Origin: Rhodopseudomonas palustris
GTDB lineage: Bacteria > Pseudomonadota > Alphaproteobacteria > Rhizobiales > Xanthobacteraceae
Assembly: GCF_003591005.1 (NCBI RefSeq)
Contig: NZ_QYYD01000025.1
Coordinates: forward strand, 19,912 to 83,911
DNA length: 64,000 nt
Reading direction: 5' to 3'
This document shows, one piece after another, positions 8,582-16,877 of the stretch (its first letter is position 1; every line of letters starts with the position of its first letter). The notes under the pieces were generated by a model. It was not told where the DNA came from. It searched no databases and saw only the letters and a program-made list of their open reading frames with translations. Both the position numbers and the translations under genes were made by a program.

Positions 8582-10260
8582 TCGTCGAGACCAACGTCAT
8601 CATCCCGGTGAGCGATGGACACGGCCTGCGTGCCAATGTTTTTCGTCCCGCGGAGGGCGGGCCGCATCCGGTGCTGATGTCGCTTGGCATCTACGGCAAG
8701 GATATCCATTTCGCCGATGGCTATGAGCTGCCCTGGAAGAAGTTGCAGACGCTCAATCCTGCGATCATCGACGAGGGGTCGAGCGGACGCTATCTGCGAT
8801 GGGAGAAGATCGACCCCGAGCGCTGGGTGCCGGACGGCTACGTGGTGATCGCGGTCGACGGTCGCGGCAGCGGGCAGTCACCGGGCTATCTCGATCCGTT
8901 CTCACCGCGCGAGACGCAGGATTACTACGACGCGATCGAATGGGCCGCGGCGCAGCCGTGGTCGAGCGGCAAGGTCGGGCTGATCGGCATTTCCTATCTG
9001 TCGATCAAACAGTGGCAGGTCGCCGCACTGCGGCCGCCGCATCTCGCCGCGATCTGCCCATGGGAGGGCGGCAGCGATCTGTATCGCGACTGGAGCCACC
9101 ACGGCGGCATCTTGAGTAACTCGTTTCCGACGGCGTGGCTGCCGCGGCAGGTGCTGCCCAATCAGCACGGCAACGCGCAGACGCATCATCGCGATCGCGA
9201 GACCGGCCAAACGACCACGGGGCCGGCGCTGAGCGACGATCTGCTGCACGCCAATCGGGCCGACCACGTCGGCGATCTGTTACAACACCCGCTCGACGAT
9301 GCGTGGTACCGGCAGCGCTCGCCTGAGCTTGGCCGCATCGAGGTGCCGCTGTTCTCAGCTGGCAATTGGGGCGGCTGCGGGCTGCATTTGCGCGGCAACA
9401 TCGAAGGCTTCTGCCGCGCCGGCGCCAAGGACAAATGGCTCCACATGCACATCGGTACGCATTTCGAGAGCTTTTATCTGCCGGCCTACATTGCGCGCCA
9501 GAAGCGGTTTTTCGCGCATTTCCTCAAGGGCGAGGCGAACGGGTGGGACCGCGAGCCGCCGATCCGGCTCGAGATCCGCAGTCCGGACGGCGCGGTCGCG
9601 CGCGACGAGACGGAATGGCCGCTCGCCCGCACCGATTGGCAGCGGCACTATCTCGACGCGGCCGCTCAGAGCTTGTCGACCGATGCGCCCATCGCGGCGG
9701 CATCCGCCACCTTCATTGCGATGGGCGACGGTCTCAGTTTCCTGACAGCGCCGTTCGCGGAGGCGACCGAGTTCACCGGTCCGGTGACCGCCAGGCTGTG
9801 GATCGCATCGTCGACCACAGACGCCGACATCTTCGCGACGCTGCGGTTGTTCGCACCGGATGGCAGCGAAGTGGTGTTCGCCGGCGCCAGCGACATCGAG
9901 CCGGTGGCGCGCGGCTGGCTGCGCGCGTCGCATCGCAAACTCGATGCTGCGATGTCGACGACGGTGCGGCCATATCACAGCCACGACGAGATCCAGAAGC
10001 TCGAGCCGGGCCAGCCTTATCTGCTCGACGTCGAGATCTGGCCGACCAGCATCGTCTGCCCGGCGGGCTATCGGCTGGCGTTGACGCTGCAGGGCCGCGA
10101 TTACGAGGCGGCCGGCGTGTCGGGGCGCATCCTGCACAATCACGAGCACGACCGGCCGCGCGCCGAATTCGACGGCCGCACCACGATCTTCACGGGCCCT
10201 GGCCACGAGTCCCATCTGCTGCTGCCGCACATCCCGTCGCAGCCCGGAGCCACGCCATGA
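8578..10260 (+). CDS. CocE/NonD family serine hydrolase
   Basis: A 560-residue alpha/beta hydrolase of the Xaa-Pro dipeptidyl-peptidase S15/cocaine-esterase class. The N-terminal part carries the nucleophile elbow GISYLS and the GRGSGQSPG segment near the oxyanion hole; the C-terminal ~200 residues form the jelly-roll domain of the family (LWIASSTTDADIFATLRLF, then a region with PYHSHDEIQKLEPGQPY). The start is the ATG at 8578, overlapping the upstream stop as ATGA; the frame runs open further upstream but only inside the DHODH-like gene. Homologues hydrolyse esters or amides. Here it probably handles an ester or lactam of the pathway substrate. Confidence 0.85.
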   Translation: MIVETNVIIPVSDGHGLRANVFRPAEGGPHPVLMSLGIYGKDIHFADGYELPWKKLQTLNPAIIDEGSSGRYLRWEKIDPERWVPDGYVVIAVDGRGSGQSPGYLDPFSPRETQDYYDAIEWAAAQPWSSGKVGLIGISYLSIKQWQVAALRPPHLAAICPWEGGSDLYRDWSHHGGILSNSFPTAWLPRQVLPNQHGNAQTHHRDRETGQTTTGPALSDDLLHANRADHVGDLLQHPLDDAWYRQRSPELGRIEVPLFSAGNWGGCGLHLRGNIEGFCRAGAKDKWLHMHIGTHFESFYLPAYIARQKRFFAHFLKGEANGWDREPPIRLEIRSPDGAVARDETEWPLARTDWQRHYLDAAAQSLSTDAPIAAASATFIAMGDGLSFLTAPFAEATEFTGPVTARLWIASSTTDADIFATLRLFAPDGSEVVFAGASDIEPVARGWLRASHRKLDAAMSTTVRPYHSHDEIQKLEPGQPYLLDVEIWPTSIVCPAGYRLALTLQGRDYEAAGVSGRILHNHEHDRPRAEFDGRTTIFTGPGHESHLLLPHIPSQPGATP

Positions 10261-11141
10261 AGATGCCGCCGTTCGACTACGCCTGTCCGACCACGCTGGA
10301 CGAGGCGGTGCAACTGCTTGCCGCCAACGACGGCGCCAAGGTGCTGTCCGGCGGGCAGAGCCTGCTGCCGCTGTTGGCGTTCCGCATGGCGTACCCGCCG
10401 TTGCTGGTCGACATCCAGAAGCTGCCCGGCATCGACGCGATCGAGGTGACCGCGGACGGCCTGCGCGTCGGCGCGCGCGTGCGCTGGTGCCAGATCGAGC
10501 AGGACCAGCGGCTGTCGACCGCGCATCCGCTGTTCCAAGCGATGATCGATCACGTCGCGCACTACCAGATCCGCAACCGCGGCACCGTCGGTGGCAGTCT
10601 CGCCCATGCCGACCCGTCGGCGGAAATGCCAGGCTTGGCCCGGGTGTGCGACTGCGAGATCGTCGCGGTCGGCAAGGACGGGCCGCGGGCCATCAAGGCC
10701 GCGGATTTCTTCGTTGCCGCGCTTCAGACCGCGCTGGCGCCGGACGAGATCATCACGGAGGTTCGGTTTCCGCCGTGGCGCCCGGGTCGGCGCTGGGCGT
10801 TTCACGAATTCGCGCGGCGCAAGGGCGACTTCGCCATGGCCGGCGTGGCGGTGTTCTTCGATGTCGACGCAGCCGGCCGGATCGTCGATCCACACGTCGG
10901 AGCGATCGGCGCGGGCGACACGCCGCTGCGGCTCACCGGGGTTGAACAAGCGCTTGCTGGGCGCATCCTCGACGACGATCTGATTGCGCGTGCGCGCACG
11001 CTGGCGTCGGAGTCAGTCGAGCCTTCCGCCGACATCCACGCATCGGCCGACTATCGCAAATCCCTGATCGGGACGCTGACTGCGCGCGCGCTCCGCGACG
11101 CCGGCGCGCGTAAGGAGAGCTTCGTTGAAAACGCGGGTTGA
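10257..11141 (+). CDS. Molybdenum hydroxylase 1, FAD-binding medium subunit (CoxM-like)
   Basis: FAD subunit of a xanthine-dehydrogenase-superfamily enzyme that passes electrons from the FeS subunit to an acceptor. 294 residues with the FAD signatures LSGGQSLLPLLAFR (about 32-45) and TVGGSLAHADPSAEMP (about 111-126), and the C-terminal CO dehydrogenase flavoprotein domain. ATG 10257 overlaps the CocE stop (ATGA). The small-subunit gene begins 17 bases before this one ends. It is clearly paralogous to the subunit at 20360, sharing long identical stretches such as VAHYQIRNRGTVGGSLAHA. Confidence 0.93.
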   Translation: MKMPPFDYACPTTLDEAVQLLAANDGAKVLSGGQSLLPLLAFRMAYPPLLVDIQKLPGIDAIEVTADGLRVGARVRWCQIEQDQRLSTAHPLFQAMIDHVAHYQIRNRGTVGGSLAHADPSAEMPGLARVCDCEIVAVGKDGPRAIKAADFFVAALQTALAPDEIITEVRFPPWRPGRRWAFHEFARRKGDFAMAGVAVFFDVDAAGRIVDPHVGAIGAGDTPLRLTGVEQALAGRILDDDLIARARTLASESVEPSADIHASADYRKSLIGTLTARALRDAGARKESFVENAG

Positions 11142-11613
11142 ATTCGAACTGAACGGCGCGCCGGTCGCGGCCGAGATCGAGCCGCGACTGACGCTCGGCG
11201 ATTGCATCCGCCACGAGCTCGGCAAGACCGGGACCCATATCGGCTGCGAGCACGGCGTCTGCGGGGCGTGTACGATCATTATCGACGGCGAAGCGGTGCG
11301 GTCGTGTCTGACGCTCGGCGTTCAGGTCGCCGGCAAGTCGGTGATGACGATCGAAGGCCTCGCGGAGGGCGAGAAACTCGGGCCGTTGCAGGCATCGTTC
11401 CAGAAGCATCACGGCCTGCAATGCGGCTTCTGCACGCCGGGCTTTCTGATGACGGCGCACGCGCTGCTGACGCGCGAGCCGGATGCCGACGAAGAGCGCA
11501 TCCGGGAGGTGCTGTCCGGCAATGTCTGTCGCTGCACCGGCTATCTGTCGATCATCAAGGCGGTGATGGACGCGCGCCCCGCGTATCAGCGTAGTCAGGG
11601 AGGCCGGTCGTGA
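11125..11613 (+). CDS. Molybdenum hydroxylase 1, [2Fe-2S] small subunit (CoxS-like)
   Basis: A 162-residue ferredoxin-like subunit binding two [2Fe-2S] clusters. The plant-type cluster ligands are Cys41, 46, 49 and 61 (GCEHGVCGACT and RSC); the second cluster uses Cys100, 103, 135 and 137 (CGFCTPG and CRCTGY). The start is a TTG at 11125 preceded by AAGGAGAG, overlapping the medium subunit; the large subunit follows with a GTGA overlap at 11610. Translational coupling throughout indicates one complex. Confidence 0.93.
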   Translation: MKTRVEFELNGAPVAAEIEPRLTLGDCIRHELGKTGTHIGCEHGVCGACTIIIDGEAVRSCLTLGVQVAGKSVMTIEGLAEGEKLGPLQASFQKHHGLQCGFCTPGFLMTAHALLTREPDADEERIREVLSGNVCRCTGYLSIIKAVMDARPAYQRSQGGRS

Positions 11614-13891
11614 ACGTGCGCGCGCCGCTCGTCGGCCAGCCGATCCAGCGCGTCGAGGATCCGAAGCTGCTGCGCGGTCTCGGCAGCTTCGTCGACGACA
11701 TTCATCGCCACGGCATGCTGCACGCCGCGATCCTGCGAAGTTCGGTCGCACACGGCGTGATCCGCCGGATCGACGCCGCCGCCGCGCGCGCGATGCCCGG
11801 CGTCCACGCAGTCTACACCGCCGAGGACATCGGCGTGGTGCCGCGAATTCCGGTGCGGCTGTTCCCGAACGAGGCGATGGAGCCGTTTCGTCAGCCGGTG
11901 ATCGCAGACGGCAAAGTCCGCTTTGTCGGCGAACCGATCGCGATCGTGATCGCCGACAGTCCGGCGCTGGCCGAAGACGCGCTCGAACTGATCGAGACGG
12001 ACATCGACGCGCTGCCGGCCGTCACCAAGCTCGAAGATGAAGCAGTGCACCAAGCCGTGCTGTTCGAGGCGCACGGCTCCAACCAGGTGTTCGACTACGA
12101 GGTCGCGCGTGACGAGATCGGCGACACGTTCGAGACCGCGCCCTACACCAGGCGCGAGCGGCTCTACGTGCACCGCCACACCGGCATCACCATGGAGACC
12201 CGCGGCGTGGTCTCGGAGTGGGACGCCGCGGCCGGCCGGATGACGTCGTGGGGCGCCACCAAGGTGCCGTTCGCGAACCGCAAGATTCTCGCCGAAATGC
12301 TCGGCCTGCCCGAAGAGCAGGTGGTGATGATCGAGGGCAATGCCGGCGGCAGTTTCGGCGTCCGCGGCGAATTCTTTCCCGAGGACTTTCTCATCCCGTT
12401 CGCCGCGCGCCGTTTGGGCCGGCCGGTGAAGTGGATCGAGGACCGCCGCGAGCATCTGCTGGCCGTGACGCATTCGCGCGACGTCGGCGCCGATGTCGAG
12501 ATCGCGTGCGAGCTCGACGGTCGCATCCTCGCGATCCGCGCCCGGATGCAGATGAATATCGGGGCGTATTTCCGCACCTCGACGACGATCGCGCCGCGCA
12601 ATGTCGGGCAGTTCCTGCCGGGCGCTTATCGCGTGCCGCGTTATCGCGCCGACGTGTCGGTGATGGCCTCCAACAAGTCGCCGGCCGGCACGTATCGAGG
12701 CCCTGGACGGTTCGAATCGGACTTCTTTCGCGAGCGGATGTTCGACCTTGCCGCCGACGACCTCGGCATCGACCGTGTCGAATTCCGCCGCCGCAATCTG
12801 CTGAAGCCGGAAGAATTGCCGTTGGCATTTCCGGCGATCAGCCCAAACCCGGTCGTCACCGAGCTCGATAGTGGAGCATACGAAAAGGTGCTGGATCTCT
12901 GCCTCGCCAAGGCGGGCTGGGCCGACAAGCAGCATCTGCAGGGCCGGCTGATCGACGGCCGATATCACGGCCTCGCGGTCGGCTGTTTTGTGGAGGGCGG
13001 TGCCGCGGGCCCGCGCGAGAGCGCGCGCATGGTGCTGGAAGCCGACGGCACGATCTCGCTCTATGTCGCTCATCCGCCGTCGGTCAGGGCGTCGAGACCA
13101 TCCTGATGCAGATCGCGGCCGATGCGATGGAGCTACCGCTCGACGCGATCCGGGTGTTCCACGGCTCGACAACTTACGTGAAGGAGGGCTGGGGTTCGTA
13201 TCACTCGCGCTCCACCGTGATGGGCGGCAACGCCGTGCTGTTGGCAGCCGGGCAGATCAAGGCGCAGATGCTGGCGGCCGGCGCCGGCCTGCTGCAATGC
13301 GCCGAACAAGCAGTGAGTTATGGGGCCGGACGCGTTACGGCGGAGCACGGCGGTTCGGTCGGACTGAAGGAGCTCGCCGGCAAGGGCATCGCCTTCGAGG
13401 CGACGTTCCACAACAGCAAGCACACCTACACTTATGGCAGCCACGTCGCGCACGTCGCGGTCGATGCCGAAACCGGGCATGTCGAGATCGTCGACTACGT
13501 CGCGATCGAGGATGCCGGGCGCATCATCAATCCGCTGACGCTGCACGGCCAGGCGATCGGCTCGATCGTGCAGGGGATCGGCGGCGCGTTGCTCGAACAC
13601 TTCGTCTACGACGATGACGGCCAGATGCTGTCCGGCTCGCTGGCAGACTATCTGGTTCCGCTCGCGACCGACTTCCCCAACATCCGCTCCTCATCGATAG
13701 AGCTATGCCCGTCGCCGAACCATCCGCTCGGCGCCAAGGGCGCTGGCGAGGGCGGCACCATTCCGGTCGGCGGCATCTTGGCGAATGCGGTCGCGGCGGC
13801 GCTGCGCGATTTCAGCGTTCAGCCCAAGTCGCTGCCGCTGTCGCCGGATCGGATCTGGCGATTGATCCAGGCTGCGGCGCATCCGGCGTAA
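11610..13891 (+). pseudogene. Molybdenum hydroxylase 1, large (molybdopterin) subunit, broken by a -1 frameshift
   Basis: The catalytic CoxL-like subunit is split into two frames. Frame one runs from GTG 11610 to a stop at about 13106 (498 residues) and holds the N-terminal domain and the active-site loop TYRGPGR (about 361-367). Frame two continues to 13891 and holds the C-terminal part with GAKGAGEGG, which includes the family's catalytic Glu. Near 13061-13070 the sequence reads CTATGTCGCTCATCC; adding one G (GTCGGCTC) restores LYVGSSAVGQGVETI, matching LGSSSVGQGLETI in the intact paralogue at 21695. Either the gene is inactivated or one base was missed in sequencing. The repaired protein would be about 760 residues. 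The loop lacks the AYRCSFR signature of true form I CO dehydrogenase. Confidence 0.85.
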
Positions 13892-14043
13892 CGGAGCGCC
13901 GCCGCAATGCGCGACGGCCCGAGTATGACGTATCGCGGGCAGGATGACGCGCGTCTGCTGACCGCGTCAAACCCGTCGATGCCGATGCCTCGCCGGTGCG
14001 CAGCATGATGCGCAAAGTGCCCGACAGTGCCGCCAGGTTGAAC

Positions 14044-14059
14044 AGACCAGTTAGTCAAA
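14044..14059. promoter_or_regulatory. Palindromic operator before orphan substrate-binding protein
   Basis: Reads CAGACCAGTTAGTCAA; its reverse complement TTGACTAACTGGTCTG differs from the site at 6783 by a single base. It is 64 bases upstream of the SBP start at 14123. A further half-site-like ATCAACTAATCAAA lies about 50 bases closer to the gene. Confidence 0.7.
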
Positions 14060-14122
14060 TAGATTTGACTTTGAGGATCGCCGGACAATAATCGATCAAC
14101 TAATCAAACGCGGGAGCGCACT

Positions 14123-15163
14123 ATGTTCGCAGGGAAGATCACGCGGCGCGATTTGCTCAAGACCGGAGCCGCGGCCGCGGCCGTTTTGTCTTTGCCGGCG
14201 ATCGTGCGGGCGCAATCGCTGAAGTCGTTGCGAGCCATCTCGCTGCAGACCGACTGGATCTACGGCGGACCGAATGCCGGCTTCCTGATGGCGAAGGAGA
14301 AAGGCTTCTTCGCCGACGAAGGCTTCGACGTCACGATCAATCAGGGCAAGGGCTCCGGCAACACGGCCCAGATCGTCGCCTCCAAGGCCGCGCAGTTCGG
14401 CTTTGCCGACGGTTACGTCGTCGGCAACACGGTGTCGAAGGGCGCCAAGCTGAAAATGGTCGCCGGCATCTACCGGCGCAATCCATGTGCGGTGCTGGTG
14501 CTCGACGAATCCGATATCAGACAGCCGAAGGACCTCACCGGCAAGACGGTCGGCATCACCACGGGCTCGGCGCAGTTTCAGCAGTTTCCGGCGTTCCTGC
14601 GGAATTCCGGTATCGATCCGGCTTCGGTGCGCGTGGTCAATGTCGACGGCTCCGGCGCCGGTCCTGCGCTGATCAACGGACAGGTCGCGGCGATCGCCGG
14701 GTTCGCCCAGGGCTACATCCCGTCGATCGAAATTCGCGGCAAGAAGACCGTGCGGCCATTTTGGTACTCCGACGCCGGAGTCAATTGCATGAGCAACGGA
14801 CTCATCGTGCACGAGGACATGCTCTCCGAGCCGGACGTCGTGCGCGGCATGGCGCGTGCCACGGTCAAGGGCTTCCTGCAGGGCCGCGCCAACCCGAACG
14901 AACTGACGCAGGTCGTGAAGAAATATCTCGACGCGACCGATCCGGCGATCACGCTGCGTGAAGCGCAACTGTCATGGAGCACCTGGGTGACGCCGACTTC
15001 CGCAAACAAGCCGCTCGGCTGGATGCCTCCAGAGGACTGGGCCTCGACGGTGGCCGTGTTGAAAGCCAGCGGAGGCGTCACTACGCCACTGGAGCCGGGC
15101 TCGCTCTACACCAACGACTACGTGCCGGAAGGCGCCGCGTTCGTGCCGCCGCAGAGCACCTGA
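14123..15163 (+). CDS. ABC transporter substrate-binding protein, NMT1/THI5-like (importer 1, unlinked)
   Basis: A 346-residue periplasmic binding protein of the NitT/TauT (NMT1/SsuA) class. A twin-arginine signal is visible (ITRRDLLKTGAAAAA) ending near IVRAQ, followed by the NMT1 pattern DWIYGGPNAGFLMAKEKGFF and GKTVGITTGSAQF. It has its own operator (14044) and RBS (CGGGAG) and no ATPase or permease next to it; importer 1 at 4157-5814 lacks a binding protein, so the two probably work together. Tat export suggests folding in the cytoplasm before export. Confidence 0.9.
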   Translation: MFAGKITRRDLLKTGAAAAAVLSLPAIVRAQSLKSLRAISLQTDWIYGGPNAGFLMAKEKGFFADEGFDVTINQGKGSGNTAQIVASKAAQFGFADGYVVGNTVSKGAKLKMVAGIYRRNPCAVLVLDESDIRQPKDLTGKTVGITTGSAQFQQFPAFLRNSGIDPASVRVVNVDGSGAGPALINGQVAAIAGFAQGYIPSIEIRGKKTVRPFWYSDAGVNCMSNGLIVHEDMLSEPDVVRGMARATVKGFLQGRANPNELTQVVKKYLDATDPAITLREAQLSWSTWVTPTSANKPLGWMPPEDWASTVAVLKASGGVTTPLEPGSLYTNDYVPEGAAFVPPQST

Positions 15164-15203
15164 AGAGGCATCGACTGGATGACGGCGGCTTGCGTATAAA
15201 GAA

Positions 15204-15232
15204 AGCCGGGTCGGTTGCGAACCGACCCGGCT
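15204..15232. terminator. Bidirectional hairpin terminator between convergent genes
   Basis: A perfect 13-bp stem (AGCCGGGTCGGTT) with a GCG loop lies between the SBP (+) and the cupin (-). On the minus side it is followed by TTCTTTATAC, a modest T-rich tail; on the plus side the tail is weak. Confidence 0.75.
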
Positions 15233-15268
15233 GAACGATCCATCCCGCGGCGTCCAGCGCCGGGCGCC

Positions 15269-15796
15269 TCAGCCCTTCAGGTGCTGATCGCGGCGCTTGT
15301 ACAACTCGTCGTCCGCATAACCCATCGTCTCGGGCTTGCCGCGGCCGATCATCACCTGGAAGTACACCGGCTCGAGGCTGTCGTTCTGATAGCCGTGGAT
15401 CACGCCGGCCGGGCAGGAGATGCATTCCCACGGTCCGAGGCGGCGGGTGATGCGGCGCCCGGTCTCGTCCTCGACGAACACGTCGAGGTGACCCTGCAGC
15501 ACGAAGAAGACTTCCTCGGCCTCGTGCGTGTGCGGCGCGTTGCCCTGACCGGGCGGAACGAACATGATCGACAGCGTGAAATTGCCTGCCGGAATCACCG
15601 TCGCGTCGTTGTACTTGCCGGAGCCGCCGGCACCGATGAAACGGTGCTGGGCGCGCTTGTAACCCTCGATCTTGGCGTCCTCGAAGGCAGCCCAATCGGC
15701 CCTGCGGTCGGCGTAGCGCGCCACATAACGCTCGATGATTTCGTCGATCGAAACGCCTTCGAGCTCCTTCGGGCGTGCGTGTCTCGCCGTGGCCAT
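15269..15796 (-). CDS. Cupin-domain protein
   Basis: A 175-residue single-domain cupin. Motif 1 is visible as GNAPHTHEAEEVFFVLQG (metal ligands H-x-H-x4-E type) and motif 2 as CPAGVIHGYQN (third His). An N-terminal helical segment of about 60 residues precedes the barrel. Start ATG at 15796 with GGAGG upstream. Cupins in such clusters act as small dioxygenases, isomerases or decarboxylases; nothing in the sequence fixes the reaction. It is the sole gene of its unit, preceded by a perfect copy of the cluster operator at 15854. Confidence 0.85.
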   Translation of the reverse strand: MATARHARPKELEGVSIDEIIERYVARYADRRADWAAFEDAKIEGYKRAQHRFIGAGGSGKYNDATVIPAGNFTLSIMFVPPGQGNAPHTHEAEEVFFVLQGHLDVFVEDETGRRITRRLGPWECISCPAGVIHGYQNDSLEPVYFQVMIGRGKPETMGYADDELYKRRDQHLKG

Positions 15797-15853
15797 GTCA
15801 AATTCCTCCAGAACCGTTCCACCAGCAGTGCAGTTGAATATGGGTAGTTCGTG

Positions 15854-15869
15854 TTGACTATCTAGTCAA
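15854..15869. promoter_or_regulatory. Perfect palindromic operator before the cupin gene
   Basis: TTGACTATCTAGTCAA, with two perfect 7-base arms and a 2-base centre; the best copy in the cluster. It ends 58 bases upstream of the cupin start. Read on the minus strand it supplies a TTGACT -35-like hexamer. Confidence 0.75.
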
Positions 15870-15935
15870 TTAATTTCGCGTCGTTGCACGCTCTCGGGTT
15901 CATTCAAGATGCGTCGGTGAAACCTGCGCAGCGGC

Positions 15936-16709
15936 TCACACCACGATCAGGCCGGCGCGCTTCTTGATGCTGTGGACGAGGCTGTAGGGCGCCAGCATCG
16001 ACGTCTTTGGATTGGCCGGCAGCGTAGTCGAACGCGTCGTCGTCGTGATCTCGCCGAATGCACCGCGGGCGACAAAGGAGTGCGTGTTGCCGTTCGCAGC
16101 GGGATCGACAACGAGGCTCACCTGCGTGCGCTCGAAGCCGAGACCGGCGAGGGCGAGTGCTGCGACCACGTTGGCGTTCTGCGGGAACTGCAGCGCCGCG
16201 GTGCGCGCGTCGCATTCGAGAAACGTTGTAGCCGAGGTGATCGATTTCAGGTCCACCATGTTCTCCGCGGGCGTGTGGCTCCACGCCGCCGGGGATTTTC
16301 TGCCGACATAAGACACCGACTCCAGACCTGCTTCGCGGGCCGTGCTCAGCGCGTCGAGGCCGCCCAGCGCCCCGGCTGCGATCAGCAGACGACCTCCGGC
16401 TCGTGCGGCTGTTCGCAATCGTTGCTCGAGCGCAGGATCGGCGAGGGCACCGACCGAAACCACCAGCAGATCGGCGCCTGCGCGGAGAGTCGTCTCGCCA
16501 CTCTCAGACAAAGCGCCATGGCCGGCGCATTCGACCACAAGTTCAGGGCGGGTTGCCAGCAGCGCATCGAGATCGTCGACGATGCGGTCGTTGCGATCGG
16601 CCGGCGCCGGCACCGAATAGATCGCGGTAATCTCGATGTCCGGAACGGCGTCGAGCTGCTCGATCAAGAACCTTCCGATGGCTCCGTAGCCGATCACGGC
16701 GATCTTCAC
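15936..16709 (-). CDS. nadX: L-aspartate dehydrogenase homologue (NadX family)
   Basis: A 257-residue NAD(P)-dependent dehydrogenase. The N-terminal Rossmann fold begins IAVIGYGAIGRFL; ECAGHGAL, then GRLLIAAGALGGLDAL and TATTFL-type core segments match the aspartate dehydrogenase/DUF108 family, and GNTHSFVARG contains the conserved active-site His. Family members oxidise L-aspartate to iminoaspartate, or aminate oxaloacetate in reverse. Its presence in a catabolic cluster under operator 16761 suggests a role in amino or imino acid handling of the pathway rather than, or besides, NAD synthesis. GTG start at 16709, preceded by an AGG-containing site. Confidence 0.82.
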   Translation of the reverse strand: MKIAVIGYGAIGRFLIEQLDAVPDIEITAIYSVPAPADRNDRIVDDLDALLATRPELVVECAGHGALSESGETTLRAGADLLVVSVGALADPALEQRLRTAARAGGRLLIAAGALGGLDALSTAREAGLESVSYVGRKSPAAWSHTPAENMVDLKSITSATTFLECDARTAALQFPQNANVVAALALAGLGFERTQVSLVVDPAANGNTHSFVARGAFGEITTTTRSTTLPANPKTSMLAPYSLVHSIKKRAGLIVV

Positions 16710-16760
16710 TGCCGACCTCGATCCAATGAATATGTTGCGACTTTCGTCGATCGACGAATG

Positions 16761-16776
16761 TTGACTGAATGGTCAA
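16761..16776. promoter_or_regulatory. Operator in the nadX-aldehyde dehydrogenase divergent promoter region
   Basis: TTGACTGAATGGTCAA, extending to TGTTGACTGAATGGTCAACA with perfect 7-base outer arms. It lies 52 bases from the nadX start and about 100 from the aldehyde dehydrogenase start, so it can serve both divergent genes. Confidence 0.7.
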
Positions 16777-16877
16777 CATGATGTCAAGTCGAGGGATATT
16801 CCCAAGCCGCTGGCCAGGCGACGCCGGCGACGCCGGCGGCGCAGGCTTTCAACACTTCATTCGGCGAACGGGGCCAT

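Noticed and set aside
13056..13076. Programmed ribosomal frameshift in hydroxylase 1
   Set aside because: No slippery heptamer or following structure typical of programmed shifting was seen, and the paralogue is intact without one.
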